From contig JAUPFV010000001.1 in the NCBI GenBank assembly GCA_036936605.1, forward strand, positions 211,961,138 through 212,025,137: DNA of 64,000 nucleotides, given 5' to 3'. This DNA comes from Limnanthes douglasii subsp. nivea. Taxonomy: Eukaryota > Streptophyta > Magnoliopsida > Brassicales > Limnanthaceae. Below, piece after piece: positions 23,234 through 32,593 of this stretch. A program made the position numbers and the translations under genes. The first letter of the stretch is position 1; each line of letters starts with the position of its first letter. The notes beneath the pieces are model-generated. The model was not told the DNA's origin, ran no database searches, and worked only from the letters and a program-made list of their open reading frames with translations.

Positions 23234-23893
23234 ATGAGGTCCTACATCGGTTAAACATCGGAATGCTCAATGGTATATAAGTAGGAAAATATCATACTAG
23301 CGTTGAGATCAAATTGTTCTTACTTATATATGAAGGTTGAATATGAGGTATCCATATTCCCAATAAATGGATCAGAGCACGAGACCCAGACGGAACGCGA
23401 TGTGATGAGTGATGTGGGTAAAGTTCTCTGATACAAAAACAGGATGTAGAAGCCATGTTCAAATGATTGATCTGCTCTAGAGATCCTATTTTGGAGTGCT
23501 TGTGGCTCATCAAGCGTTGTGACTTGATTGGAGTATATCAAGATGGTAAAACTTGATTGTGGTGGCGCTAAAGAACAAGACAGTGTAGTCTAATAGGAGG
23601 TGAGCAGTAACATCCGTAGTGCCTTTATGGTTCAGGTAGGCCCAACCTGATTAGAGTGAGCGGATGGAAGTCAATTGAGAAAAGGCCAAGTTGTACTTTG
23701 TTCGAGAGGATGATTTTTTAGGGTGGCGACCAATGTCCCACATTCCACATCGGTTAAAGATGGGAAGGATCAATGATATATAAGTGAGAACATATCTTCA
23801 CTAGTATGAGGCATTTTGGAAGTGTACCAAGAGTGAAGTCGTGCGTGTCATCGGGCCTAAAGCGTACTAGTGTCGAGATTGGTTGTTCATACA
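23234..23893 (+). mobile_element. TRIM-like miniature LTR element, plus strand
   Basis: A short 5' LTR-like part (about 23234-23367) with CTACATCGGTTAAACAT and TATATAAG is followed by a primer-site-like TGGATCAGAGCACGAG (about 23369-23384), about 330 bp of non-coding internal sequence, a purine stretch (GAGAGGATGA, 23705-23713), and a 3' LTR starting about 23716 (TAGGGTGGCGACCAATGTCC). The lack of coding sequence and the small size fit terminal-repeat retrotransposons in miniature. The 5' LTR is truncated at its start. Related copies lie at 23907-24475 (inverted) and 49638-49866. Confidence 0.65.
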
Positions 23894-23906
23894 TATATAC
23901 GGAGAC

Positions 23907-24475
23907 GAAATATGTGGAACTTTGGTTGCCACCCTAACATATACTCCCCTCGAATAAATTACCACTCTAGCCTCCTCTTAATTGACTTTCATCTGCCTAC
24001 TCTAGTCAGGTGGAGAGATGCCTGACCTATAAAGCTAGGGCGAATCTATATGTTCACTATCAGATGACATTATGACGCTCCTTAGTCAAGCCACCTGCTT
24101 GATGAGCTATCAGGCGCTTCATCTATACAGCAGATCATTCGCCTTAAGTATGTCATGACTTCTGGTAACATGTTCTACATCTGCAGATTTCACCTACATC
24201 ATAACCCACTATGTCTGCGCCTGGAGCTTTGATACCATTTATAGAGAATATAAGGTCCGCATTTTTCCGCTGTATATAAGTAGCAATAATCAGATCTCCA
24301 CAGTAGCATGATATTGTTTGCTTTGCGTCCACTAGCCCACATAGTTTTACTCTGGTCCACTTTCAAAAGGCCTCATTCTTGTTAAGATATGTTCTTACTT
24401 ATATACTACTGATCCTTCCCATGTTTAACCGATGTAGGATGTCGAACTTTGGTCGCCACCTAACATTATATTGGT
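23907..24475 (-). mobile_element. TRIM-like miniature LTR element, minus strand
   Basis: On the minus strand the 5' LTR (24475 down to 24238) opens TGTTAGGTGGCGACCAAAGT and holds CATCGGTTAAACATGGG and TATATAAG. The primer site TGGTATCAAAGCTCC (24223-24237) is complementary to tRNA-Met. About 280 bp of internal sequence without genes leads to a purine tract CGAGGGGAGTATA and the start of a 3' LTR (TGTTAGGGTGGC, 23939 downward). The 3' LTR is cut off after about 30 bp where it meets the plus-strand copy. The internal region matches that of the neighbour in inverted orientation. Confidence 0.7.
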
Positions 24476-25291
24476 TAATACCCTCTAGTTGTTGGGTGTA
24501 TGTTGATGTGGGTATATTTTATACTATTGAGAACACTCAAAGATTTTATAATGGACTGGAATTTTAATACTCCATTCTATTTTCACTTATGAGAAGTATA
24601 CCCTCATAATAATTATGTTGGGAGGGTAATATTTTTATGACCAAATATGAATTTAAACGCCTATGTAGTATTCGATTTAAATCACACGATTCGTTCTTCC
24701 TTATCTTTATCATCAAAATATATAAAAGAAATAATGATACAAAAACTAACCTTTTTTATCACGTTTATTTCATGATGAATCAATTCCATGACAATAGTTT
24801 TATTTAAATCTTGGTTATCATCATCTTCATTTTTTGTTAACGGACTAGTAGATTTTCAAGGAAGATGAAAAAGATGATCAATGATGATGGTGAAAAAACC
24901 ATAAATAGATGACCATCTTATGATCTTCCATATGCCTAAATTGACCACTTCGTTGATCATTATGAAAATCCGACGGTTTATTTTCATCATTTTATTCTCG
25001 TGTTGTTAATATTTCTCCTAGAGGACGAATAAAATTTGATTATTGGTAGTTAGTATAGGAAAACTCCATCTAAATATAATCACCTAGTTCATTTTACAGT
25101 TTTGTATTTATTGTATTTAACTGATTGAGTTAAGAGTGAAAGAATAAAAAATTATACTCGATTGCGTAATAAATGACAGTGGAATATTTGACGATGGATG
25201 AGGTAGGTTTTGTTTTCGCAACATAATTCGAAAGATGGAAGTTAGAGAAAGAAGTTGCAGAAAGTGAGAATGTAAAAGGTGAAAGTAAAAA

Positions 25292-25295
<4 letters not shown>
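24476..25295. other. AT-rich spacer without a recognised gene
   Basis: No protein similarity recognised. Confidence 0.5.

Positions 25296-25345
<50 letters not shown>
25296..25345. repeat. TA dinucleotide microsatellite, about 24 units
   Basis: An uninterrupted run of TA. It marks the point where similarity of the neighbouring F-box fragment stops. Confidence 0.95.
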
Positions 25346-25348
<3 letters not shown>

Positions 25349-25433
25349 GGACGAAAGAATAACAACACTATTTCATCCAAAACTAAAAAGAGAGACCTAA
25401 ATCAAGCATAGCAGTTAACAGAAGTAAGTGTTA
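25346..25433 (-). pseudogene. F-box-associated fragment split by copia-2
   Basis: The minus strand reads LTLTS (the last codons cross the insertion point), then NCYA, FRSLFLVLDEIVLLFF. This matches LTLTSNNYDASFRSLFLLDG of the fragment at 30829-31435. An internal stop and the TA microsatellite end the similarity. The last five bases (TGTTA, 25429-25433) are the target duplication of copia-2. The upstream part should continue at 30536. Confidence 0.5.
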
Positions 25434-25696
25434 TATCAAGTATCCACCTTTGTACAGAGTTTCCATTGAAGGCAGCAACTCTGAAAGTGAAGAGCCATTC
25501 AACAAAGACACTGACTTGAGCTCTTCACTTATGGTTAAGTCTAAACGCAAAGGAAATCAGCATTTCGGGTTCAAGAGTGAAAGCATGGGCCAAGATGTAC
25601 TAGACTCAAGTCACACACTAAAGCCCTACGACGATAAGTCTCCATGTGTTATTCCTATAGCCAAACATCCCCTTAGATTTGTGAATAGAACTGAAT

Positions 25697-25726
25697 AACA
25701 AACTATGGAATATTACATAGTTTGTT
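25697..25726 (+). repeat. Hairpin conserved in both copia-2 LTRs
   Basis: AACAAACTATG and CATAGTTTGTT form 11-bp perfect arms around 8 bases. The same structure is at 30430-30459 in the 3' LTR. It lies directly after the pol stop codon and just upstream of the TATA-like box. Confidence 0.7.
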
Positions 25727-25740
25727 ACACCATCTACTTG

Positions 25741-25755
25741 TATATATTTATATAA
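25741..25755 (+). promoter_or_regulatory. Candidate TATA box in the copia-2 5' LTR
   Basis: TATATATTTATATAA lies about 70 bases before the LTR end and upstream of the primer site. Assigned by position and sequence only. Confidence 0.45.
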
Positions 25756-25825
25756 GAAACATTGTAAAACATTAATAAAAAATATACAAAAATTAAAAAC
25801 TCTCACTCTTTTCTTGATTTCTACT

Positions 25826-25838
25826 TAGTATCAAAGCC
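25826..25838 (+). other. Primer binding site of copia-2, mutated
   Basis: TAGTATCAAAGCC directly follows the 5' LTR and differs from the tRNA-Met complement TGGTATCAGAGCC at two positions. Confidence 0.8.
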
Positions 25839-25853
25839 ATTCTGAGCCTTCAA

Positions 25854-26690
25854 ATGGTGAACTCCATTGATTCTCCATCTCTGTCTTCAGAATCTATATG
25901 ATCTATCTTTCTTAACACTCCTTATGGTGCTCCAATGAATGTGCACCTATATTCAATCAACAATGCAAACAACATCAGGCTTGATAGGAGTAACTATCTC
26001 TTGTGGAAAACAGTAGTGTTACCTATGATCAAAGGTAACAAATTAGGAGGCTATATTTCAGGGGAGAAGGTCTGTCCTCTTAAATTTACTACTTATAGTG
26101 AAAGAAATGTGTGTGAGAATCCAGATCATGAGGAATGGATCTCGAAAGACCAGTCGTTACTTGGTTGGTTATATTCAACTATGAGCCCTGAGATAGCAAC
26201 TCAATTGATGGTAGAAGATACCTCTAAAATTATTTGGGAAGCAGCTGGTAAATTGTCTGGTTGACAGACAAGAGCCAAGATCACTTATTATAAATCAAAT
26301 TTTGAGAGAACTCGCAAAAGGAACTACTGCTATGATAGAATACTTGAACAAGATGAAGATGATATTTGATAACCTCATTCTTGTAGGATGTCTTACCTCT
26401 ATGGATGACTTGATTACTCAAGTTCTTGCAGGAGTTGATGGTAATTATACTCATATTATAGTCAGTCTTGCTGACAAAGAGGGCTTAAATTGACTTGATC
26501 AGCAAACTAGTCTTCTGACCTTTCAAAGCGGGTTAGAACAACTTACTGACTTGGAGAATTTAATTTCAAACATTAGTATGTCAAGTGCTAACTATACTAA
26601 AATAAATGAGTCAAAACAGCAAGCTAATAAAGCAAATCTAAGAAGATATTATGGACAGAACAAGATGTTTGATAAAAATTACAAAGGGTG
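25854..26690 (+). pseudogene. Copia-2 GAG, broken
   Basis: It starts at 25854 (MVNSIDSPSLSSES, parallel to the copia-1 start). A stop follows at the ESI-SIF junction, then LDRSNYLLWKTVVLPMIKGN, WLYSTM, IWEAAGKLSG with a stop (TGA) instead of the next residue, a YLNKMK segment, MDDLITQVLAGVDGNYT and a further stop in the GLN-LD segment. The intact LWKT and NKMK segments show which bases copia-1 has lost. Confidence 0.85.
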
Positions 26691-26699
26691 ATCTAATCC

Positions 26700-28330
26700 T
26701 ACCTTCAGAGATCGATGAAACTTCTACAAAGGCATAGGTGGAAGGTTTGCTCAAAACAAACCAACCTGCCAGATTTGGAGCATGTATGGTCACTCTGCTG
26801 TAGTCTGTTATTAAAGATATGATCCATTAGTTATGGAATCAACATCCTCAACGTATCCTAGATCTGAAGGAGATCATAATTGTTTGTTTGGTGCTCAAGA
26901 AACACCAATCGAAGGAGTGTGGTATGCTGACAGTGGTGCCAGCCACCATATCACAGGTAGTACTAGTCAAATGAATCATAAGCATGACTATTCAAGTAAT
27001 AAACATGTTCTAGCTGGTAGTGGTGAGAGACTTCCAATCTCTCACATTGGGAAACCACCCTGAAAGGTTTAACTAAACAACCCATTTATCTTAAGCCTAT
27101 AATACATGTTCCAAAAATTAATAAGAATTTACTCCATGTTTTTCAGTTTAAAAACTATAACCATGTATTTGTTAAATTTCACAAGGATTTTTGTCTTGTG
27201 AAGGATAAGAGAACATGAAGTATACTACTTAAAGAGAGGTCTGAAGATAGTTTATACAGGATGGACACTCTTTCTAAGTTACAACTTATCAATTCAGCTA
27301 TTCACAGTCCACAAGTTCACCTGTCTAATATTTCATAGAGTCTCCCTAATGTGTTCGCTAGTAGTATTTTTGGGTCTCTTAAGGATAGATGACATATGAA
27401 GCTTGGCCATCCATCTCAGAATATTATAGCTACCATTCTAAAATCATGTAACCTTCAGTCTGTTTAAAAAAATGATAGTAGTTTTTGTGAGGCTTGCCAG
27501 TTAGGCAAGTGTCACAGTTTTTCGTAATGTATATCTGACTCTCATGCTAGCAACTTATTGAACTTATTCATACGTATGTCTAGGAGCCTGCTCCTATTCA
27601 ATCAACTGAGGGATTCAAATACTATATTTTGTTTCTTGATGATTGTTTTAGATACACTTGGATGTATCCTTTAAAAAATAAGGGTCAAGTTCTTGACGTG
27701 TTCAAAGATTTTAAATTTTTTGTTGAAACAAAATTTGAAAGGAGAATTAAGGATATTCAAAGTGACTGGGGGTGGAGAGTTTAGACCTTTGGCTTCTTTA
27801 GCTAAGGCTTCTTATTAAGGAGATCATGCCCTTACACATCAGACGAAAATGGTAAGGTTGAGCGCAAACACAGACACTTGGTGGAGACTAGGCTAACCCT
27901 TCTTGCTCATGCTGACCTACCCTATAGGTTCTGGGTTGAAGCATTTAAAACTAGTATCTACCTTACCAATAGACTTCCTACCCCTACCTTACAGAATAAA
28001 TCACCTTTTGATGTTTCAAAAAATACCTAATTATCTAGTCCTAAAGACCTTTGGGTGTGCTTTCTTCCCTATCTCAAGTGTTATCAAACATATAAATTCC
28101 AATTCCACTCTCTCGAATGTGTTTTATTGGCTATAGTCAGAGTCATAAAGGGTACAGATTTCTTAGTCCTACTGAGGGAGTCTACCTATCCAGAGATGTT
28201 GTTTTTAATGAAAATGAGTTCCCTTTTGTCTCAGGCTTTCTTAACAAGTCTCATAATGGTCAGTCCTATGTTCAGTCTGTCAACATTTTATTACCTACTC
28301 TACTTGCTAGACCTGTGATTCTGAAAGGGT
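26700..28330 (+). pseudogene. Copia-2 protease and integrase, broken
   Basis: Zinc-knuckle remnant CQIWSMYGHSAVVCYY (about 26763-26813, second Cys changed to Trp), protease VWYADSGASHHITG (about 26918), a GAG-pre-integrase finger (KLGHPSQN ... SFCEACQLGKCHSF), then integrase pieces: MYPLKNKGQV-type segment, FKVTGGGEFRP-type segment, IPNYLVLKTFGCA and VYLSRDVVFNENEFPF. At least six stops or shifts occur, including one at the DSG-containing frame end (27060). Confidence 0.82.
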
Positions 28331-30166
28331 GACTTCTCGTAATCCTACTTCTGATACTTCTCTTAAGCAACACACCTCTCAGTATCCTGCACCTTTAAAA
28401 CATCAGATTTCTACACCTACTTCTCAAACACACACTTCTATTTCTACCTTACCTAATCCTCAGACAGAATCTTTACTACATCTATACACAGCTTCACAGA
28501 ACACAAGCACAGCTAATCACTTACATCACCAAACTAGTGTTATACCTAATCATACTCCTACCCTGATCATTGATCTACCTTTCTCTAACCCAGACCACCC
28601 AAACCTTCCCCATTAACAAGTTAATTCACAACATGTAAACCATACATAAAAGTGGGATTTGTAAACCTAAATTTCCCTACATTGGGAGTTTTACTACTAC
28701 TGACAAGGATATGGTTGAACCCTATAGTTTTTCTAAGGTTGTTGGGAATTATAACTGAGAAACTGTTATGGTTGATGAGTATGGGCCTCTTATGGCTAAC
28801 AACACATGGTCCCTGGTTCCATCACCTCCCTATTCTATAGTGGTAGGCTACAAATGGGTCTGTTCAGAGATAGAAGGCCAGGTTAGTGGCCAAGGGGTTC
28901 CATCAGACCCCTGATGTTTATTTTTATGACATATTTAGTCCAGTTGTTAAGGCATCAATAGTCAACCTTATACTTACCATTTTTGTATCTAAAAACTGGC
29001 CAGTAAGACAAGTTGATATCAATAATTCCTTTTTAAATGGGGAGTTAAAAGACTGTTTATATGAAACACCCTCGGCGTTTTGAAGTTGTCAACAATCCTA
29101 CATTTGTCTGCAAACTCCATAAGGCTTTCTATGGTATGAAACTGGAACCTAGGCATTGGTACTTTAAGCTAAGGGATACACTCATCAATTGGGGGTTTTA
29201 AAACTCTAAGACTGACTGTTGACTATTTTATCTGGTCTCTAAGACTGTTATATTGCTAATTCTGGTCTATGTTGACGCTATTTTGGTAACAGGGAATGAT
29301 GAAACATGTCTTACACAGTTAAGTCATAATCTCAATGCAGCGTTGTCACTTAAGGACATGGTGTCACTCCATCTATTCTTGAGAATAGAGGTTCATCGTG
29401 ACCAGACATGTATATACTTAACACAACACAAATATATTAAAAACTTACGGGTTGATCAAGGTCTTGCAATGTCGAAGCCTTGCCCTACTCCTCTTGCTGC
29501 TGGAACAACTCTCTTTGCATTTGAATCATACTCGTCCTGATATTTCCTATGCTGTCAATTGACTTAGCTAATATCAGCAGACTCCTACAACTACACACTA
29601 GCAATGTCTTAGGAGGGTTTTATGTAACTTATATGGGTCGAGGTGGCTAGGACTTCACATCAAGCCTTGTTATCACCTTCAGGTTCATGGATACTTTGAT
29701 GTTGACTGGGTGTCCTTGCGTGATGATCGTCCAAGCGTTGGCTCATACTATGTCTTTCTTAGTGAAACACTGATTTCATGATCGTCTAAGAAACAAAATA
29801 TGGTCTCTCGATCTTCCACAGAATCAAAGTATATGTGTCTTTCAAATTTGTCATCAGAACTAATCTGGCTTTGGTCCTTACTCACTAAAATCCAGATTCC
29901 ACTCATACCACCGTCTGTAATGTGGTGCGATAACTTTGGGGCGAGTGCTCTAGCTTCCAACCCGGTCTTCCATGCCCAAACCAAGCACATTGAGCTCGAT
30001 GTGCATTTTATTTGCGATCAGGCGTTTGAAGGGTCGGTTCAGATTTGTTATGTACCCTCCTAAGACCAAATCGTGACTCTCTCACTAAAGCCTTGTTTTT
30101 GTCTCGGTTCATCTACATTTGCTACAAACTTGCACTCCTACAGTCAAAGCTGCGTTTGAGGGGGGA
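28331..30166 (+). pseudogene. Copia-2 reverse transcriptase and RNase H, broken
   Basis: After a Thr/Ser/Pro-rich linker (28331-28616) come RT pieces: NNTWSLVPSP-like segment, ARLVAKGFHQTPDV, VRQVDINNSFLNGEL, LHKAFYGMK, then LILVYVDAILVTG (the second catalytic Asp replaced by Ala at 29268-29279) and SLKDMVSLHLFL. RNase H follows: SRSSTESKYMCL, MWCDNFGASALASN and HAQTKHIELDVHF; the Asp of WCDN is kept here. The last frame (30045-30431) crosses the purine tract and ends in the 3' LTR. Several stops and shifts are present. Confidence 0.85.
30158..30166 (+). other. Polypurine tract of copia-2
   Basis: GAGGGGGGA directly before the 3' LTR start TATCAAG. It is also read as the RGD codons of the pol end. 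Confidence 0.85.
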
Positions 30167-30535
30167 TATCAAGTATCAACCTTTGTACAAATCTGCCATT
30201 GAAGACATCAACTCTGAAAGTAAGGAACTAGTCGACAAAAACACTGACTTGAGCTCCTCACTTAGGGTTAAGTCTAAACGCAAAAGAAATCAGTGTTTCG
30301 GGTTAAAGAGTGAAGGCATGGGTCAAGATGTGCTGGACTCAAGTCACACACTAAAGCTTTATAAGGATAAGTCTCTATGTGCAATTCATATAGACAAACA
30401 TCCCCTTAGATTAGTGGATAGAACTGAATAACAAACTATGGAATATTTCATAGTTTGTTGCACCATGTACCTATATATATTTACATAACAAACACTGTAA
30501 AATATTAACAAAAAAATATCTTTTCAATTTCTACT
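30167..30535 (+). repeat. 3' LTR of copia-2
   Basis: 369-bp partner of 25434-25825, followed by the second target duplication TGTTA (30536-30540). The pol frame covers its first 265 bases. Confidence 0.9.
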
Positions 30536-30540
30536 TGTTA

Positions 30541-30828
30541 GATTAATATAACTTTGTATATGATTTATGGATGCAAAATGATACAGATACATATTTTCTG
30601 GATACATCTTTTTTTGTTTAAGATAATAAAAAACATTGTATTGGTTTTCTTTTCTTGTAAGAGTGTTTAAATTTTATATTTCTTTTTTTTTTCCTTCGTA
30701 AATGTCTAAACTTTATTTTCTTTAAGATAATAGCATATGCTATATTTTTTTTTCTATATTCGTATTTTCCTCCCCCGAGAGTGATTAAAATTTCAACGTA
30801 AACAATATAATCAAATGCTCTAATTTTT
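30541..30828. other. Spacer; possible flank of the split F-box fragment
   Basis: AT-rich with long T-runs. The sequence next to copia-2 should continue the F-box fragment of 25346-25433, but only a few codons can be matched. Confidence 0.4.
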
Positions 30829-31435
30829 TTAACTACAATTGTTCGTTGAATTTGTCTTCAAACATGTATCAACATTTATGAATGTTTTGCTAGTTGGATC
30901 GTATAATACTAATTCATGGTCGCCATCTCTCATAAACATCTCACCATTTTTTGAAAATGATAAAAAGACTGTCACACACATATTCTCTAAACCAACTTGT
31001 TGTGTAGTCTAAAAAGTTTTATATCGAGATCTTTGAATTTACAAATGTAAAACAAGGATATGGATCTTTCAAACTAGCAACTGCACCAAAACATTCAAGA
31101 GATAAATATAGTTGACATTCATATTCAATGATATTCGTATTTGTGACCTTTAATGTCTCATTAGTCATAACAAAAGACATGATATAACATGGTAGGGAAT
31201 GACTCTTATTACTTTTCCAATAGCAGCTTTAATTCCAATAATGGAACTTATGAATACTCGCATACAACATCTCATCAGCATTCCCATAATGGACAAAAAA
31301 TAACTGTCTTCCATCCAGTAAGAAGAGAGACCGAAATGAAGCGTCATAATTATTGGAAGTAAGTGTTAGATTTCGATTGGTGAAAATTAAGAATTTTGAC
31401 CTTATTAGTTCATCATTTTGAACCGTTAAATATCA
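30829..31435 (-). pseudogene. F-box protein, C-terminal F-box-associated domain
   Basis: Minus strand, in order: NDELIRSKFLIFTNRNLTLT, SFRSLFLLDGRQLFFVHYGN, CYIMSFVMTNETLKV, YECQLYLSLECFGAVASLKD, VGLENMCVTVFLSFSKNGEM, HELVLYDPTSKTF and the end NNCS with a TAA at about 30829. This is the recurrent pattern of plant F-box-associated domains (S..Y.. ..IL.FD..NETF..., ..L..LGECL.., W.MKEYGV.ESWTK, K.GEI.. .ELVLYDP.TKT.K..). A TAG stands where the Trp of SWT is expected, and a frameshift lies in the middle. The N-terminal F-box itself was not found. It is related to 1-720 and may be part of a local tandem family. Confidence 0.75.
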
Positions 31436-32593
31436 GTAAAAAAATTTGAAGATAGAAATAGACGTGGGATAATTAAAACTGAAAAGAGATATGAATTTTA
31501 ACTTTCTTATTTTTTATATAATATATAAGTATATGTATATATTTCAAGACTTATGGGTATTGATAAGTCTTTTGTGACGTTGAGACATCATTATCCTTAT
31601 CTAGGAAATGTAAATATTTATACCATAAAAGTAACTACATACAAATTGTGTCATAATGAGTGTCAGCTAAAGGAATATTTAGAGTAAACAATTAAAAGGT
31701 AGTTGATGAGGATGAAAAACCTAATCAAATACATAAATCATCGAGAGAGAAATAAAAAGCGGAAATAAGGATAAACGTATAATAATATCATTGTGTATAA
31801 AATCTGATCCGTTTACATCTTGAGCTCAACTCTTGCACATAGGAGTTATACAAGTCATTTCATCTCACCTTATTAATTTATATCTCGTTACAGAATATAA
31901 ATAATAAAAGTGCAATAATATACTATCTAATTAAATTAAAAATATGGTTCATTATTATTCTGATATTATACACGAAATATTTCTTATCGGGATTCTGTCT
32001 ATTCCTATAGTTCGGTTGTAGTGAAACTTAAGGACTATGTAATTTTTAAATTAATATCCGGATAGTGTATATAGTTGTACTTGTTTTGTGTGAGTTTGTT
32101 ACGTGGTAGCTGTCGTGATCATTGTGTTGGAGGATTTAACAAATTTTGTAGTTATATGTGTGAATAATTTAAGCTATATGTAAAAGAGTAGTATTTATTT
32201 TCCTTATCATGGGGTTCACTATATACAAATGGCTGGAAGTAAACGTTTTGTTTCTTGTAAGTGATTTGGTTCAGTTATGTATTGTGGGGCGAGTTGGAAA
32301 ATATTTGCATTTGTTATATATGCGTTTATATTTTCTCTCCTTACAAAACCGAGGCACAATATTCTCCATCGCGTTGCCCTTAAGGGCATGCCTACGGCTT
32401 ATTCCCGGCAGAGACGAATTCAGTTTATCGTGTGGCCTATATAAGCTTGGTTTATTACCAGTTCGCGTATAATGCCGGTATCATGTATTGGTGTTAGTGT
32501 GACCCCTTACATAGGCTCATAGGTGGTTTCCTATTAGCTTATTCGTTTAAAAGACATAAGTGTTTCGAGCTCAGTATGGCCCATTGCGTAACC
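31436..32593. other. Region without a recognised gene
   Basis: No protein similarity recognised. A perfect 12-bp palindrome GCCCTTAAGGGC lies at 32376-32387. An 87-codon open frame (32209-32472) shows no known motif and is not called. Confidence 0.5.

Larger units (their letters stand above)
25434..25825 (+). repeat. 5' LTR of copia-2, with an open frame of 82 codons
   Basis: 392 bp, starting TATCAAGTATC and ending CTACT. It contains an open frame (25450-25698) that is also kept in the 3' LTR, where it is the C-terminal extension of pol. A hairpin and a TATA-like sequence follow its stop. Confidence 0.9.
25434..30535 (+). mobile_element. Ty1/copia LTR retrotransposon, full length but decayed (copia-2)
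   Basis: LTRs at 25434-25825 and 30167-30535, target duplication TGTTA at 25429-25433 and 30536-30540, a tRNA-Met-type primer site with two mutations, and a purine tract before the 3' LTR. The internal order is GAG, protease, integrase, RT, RNase H. It is clearly related to copia-1 (same GAG and RNase H motifs, the same RLRGD end) but has different LTRs. Stops and shifts are spread over all domains, and the RT site reads YVDA. It is older than the Tat-like element, and it interrupted an F-box fragment. Confidence 0.92.

Noticed and set aside
25117..25380. 87-codon minus-strand frame with a Tyr-Ile string
   Set aside because: The middle is the TA microsatellite; only the first residues belong to the worn F-box fragment.
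32376..32387. Palindrome GCCCTTAAGGGC
   Set aside because: A 12-bp perfect palindrome without a neighbouring gene or second copy; likely chance.
32209..32472. 87-codon plus-strand frame
   Set aside because: No motif, no homologous repeat copy, and atypical content; chance cannot be excluded.
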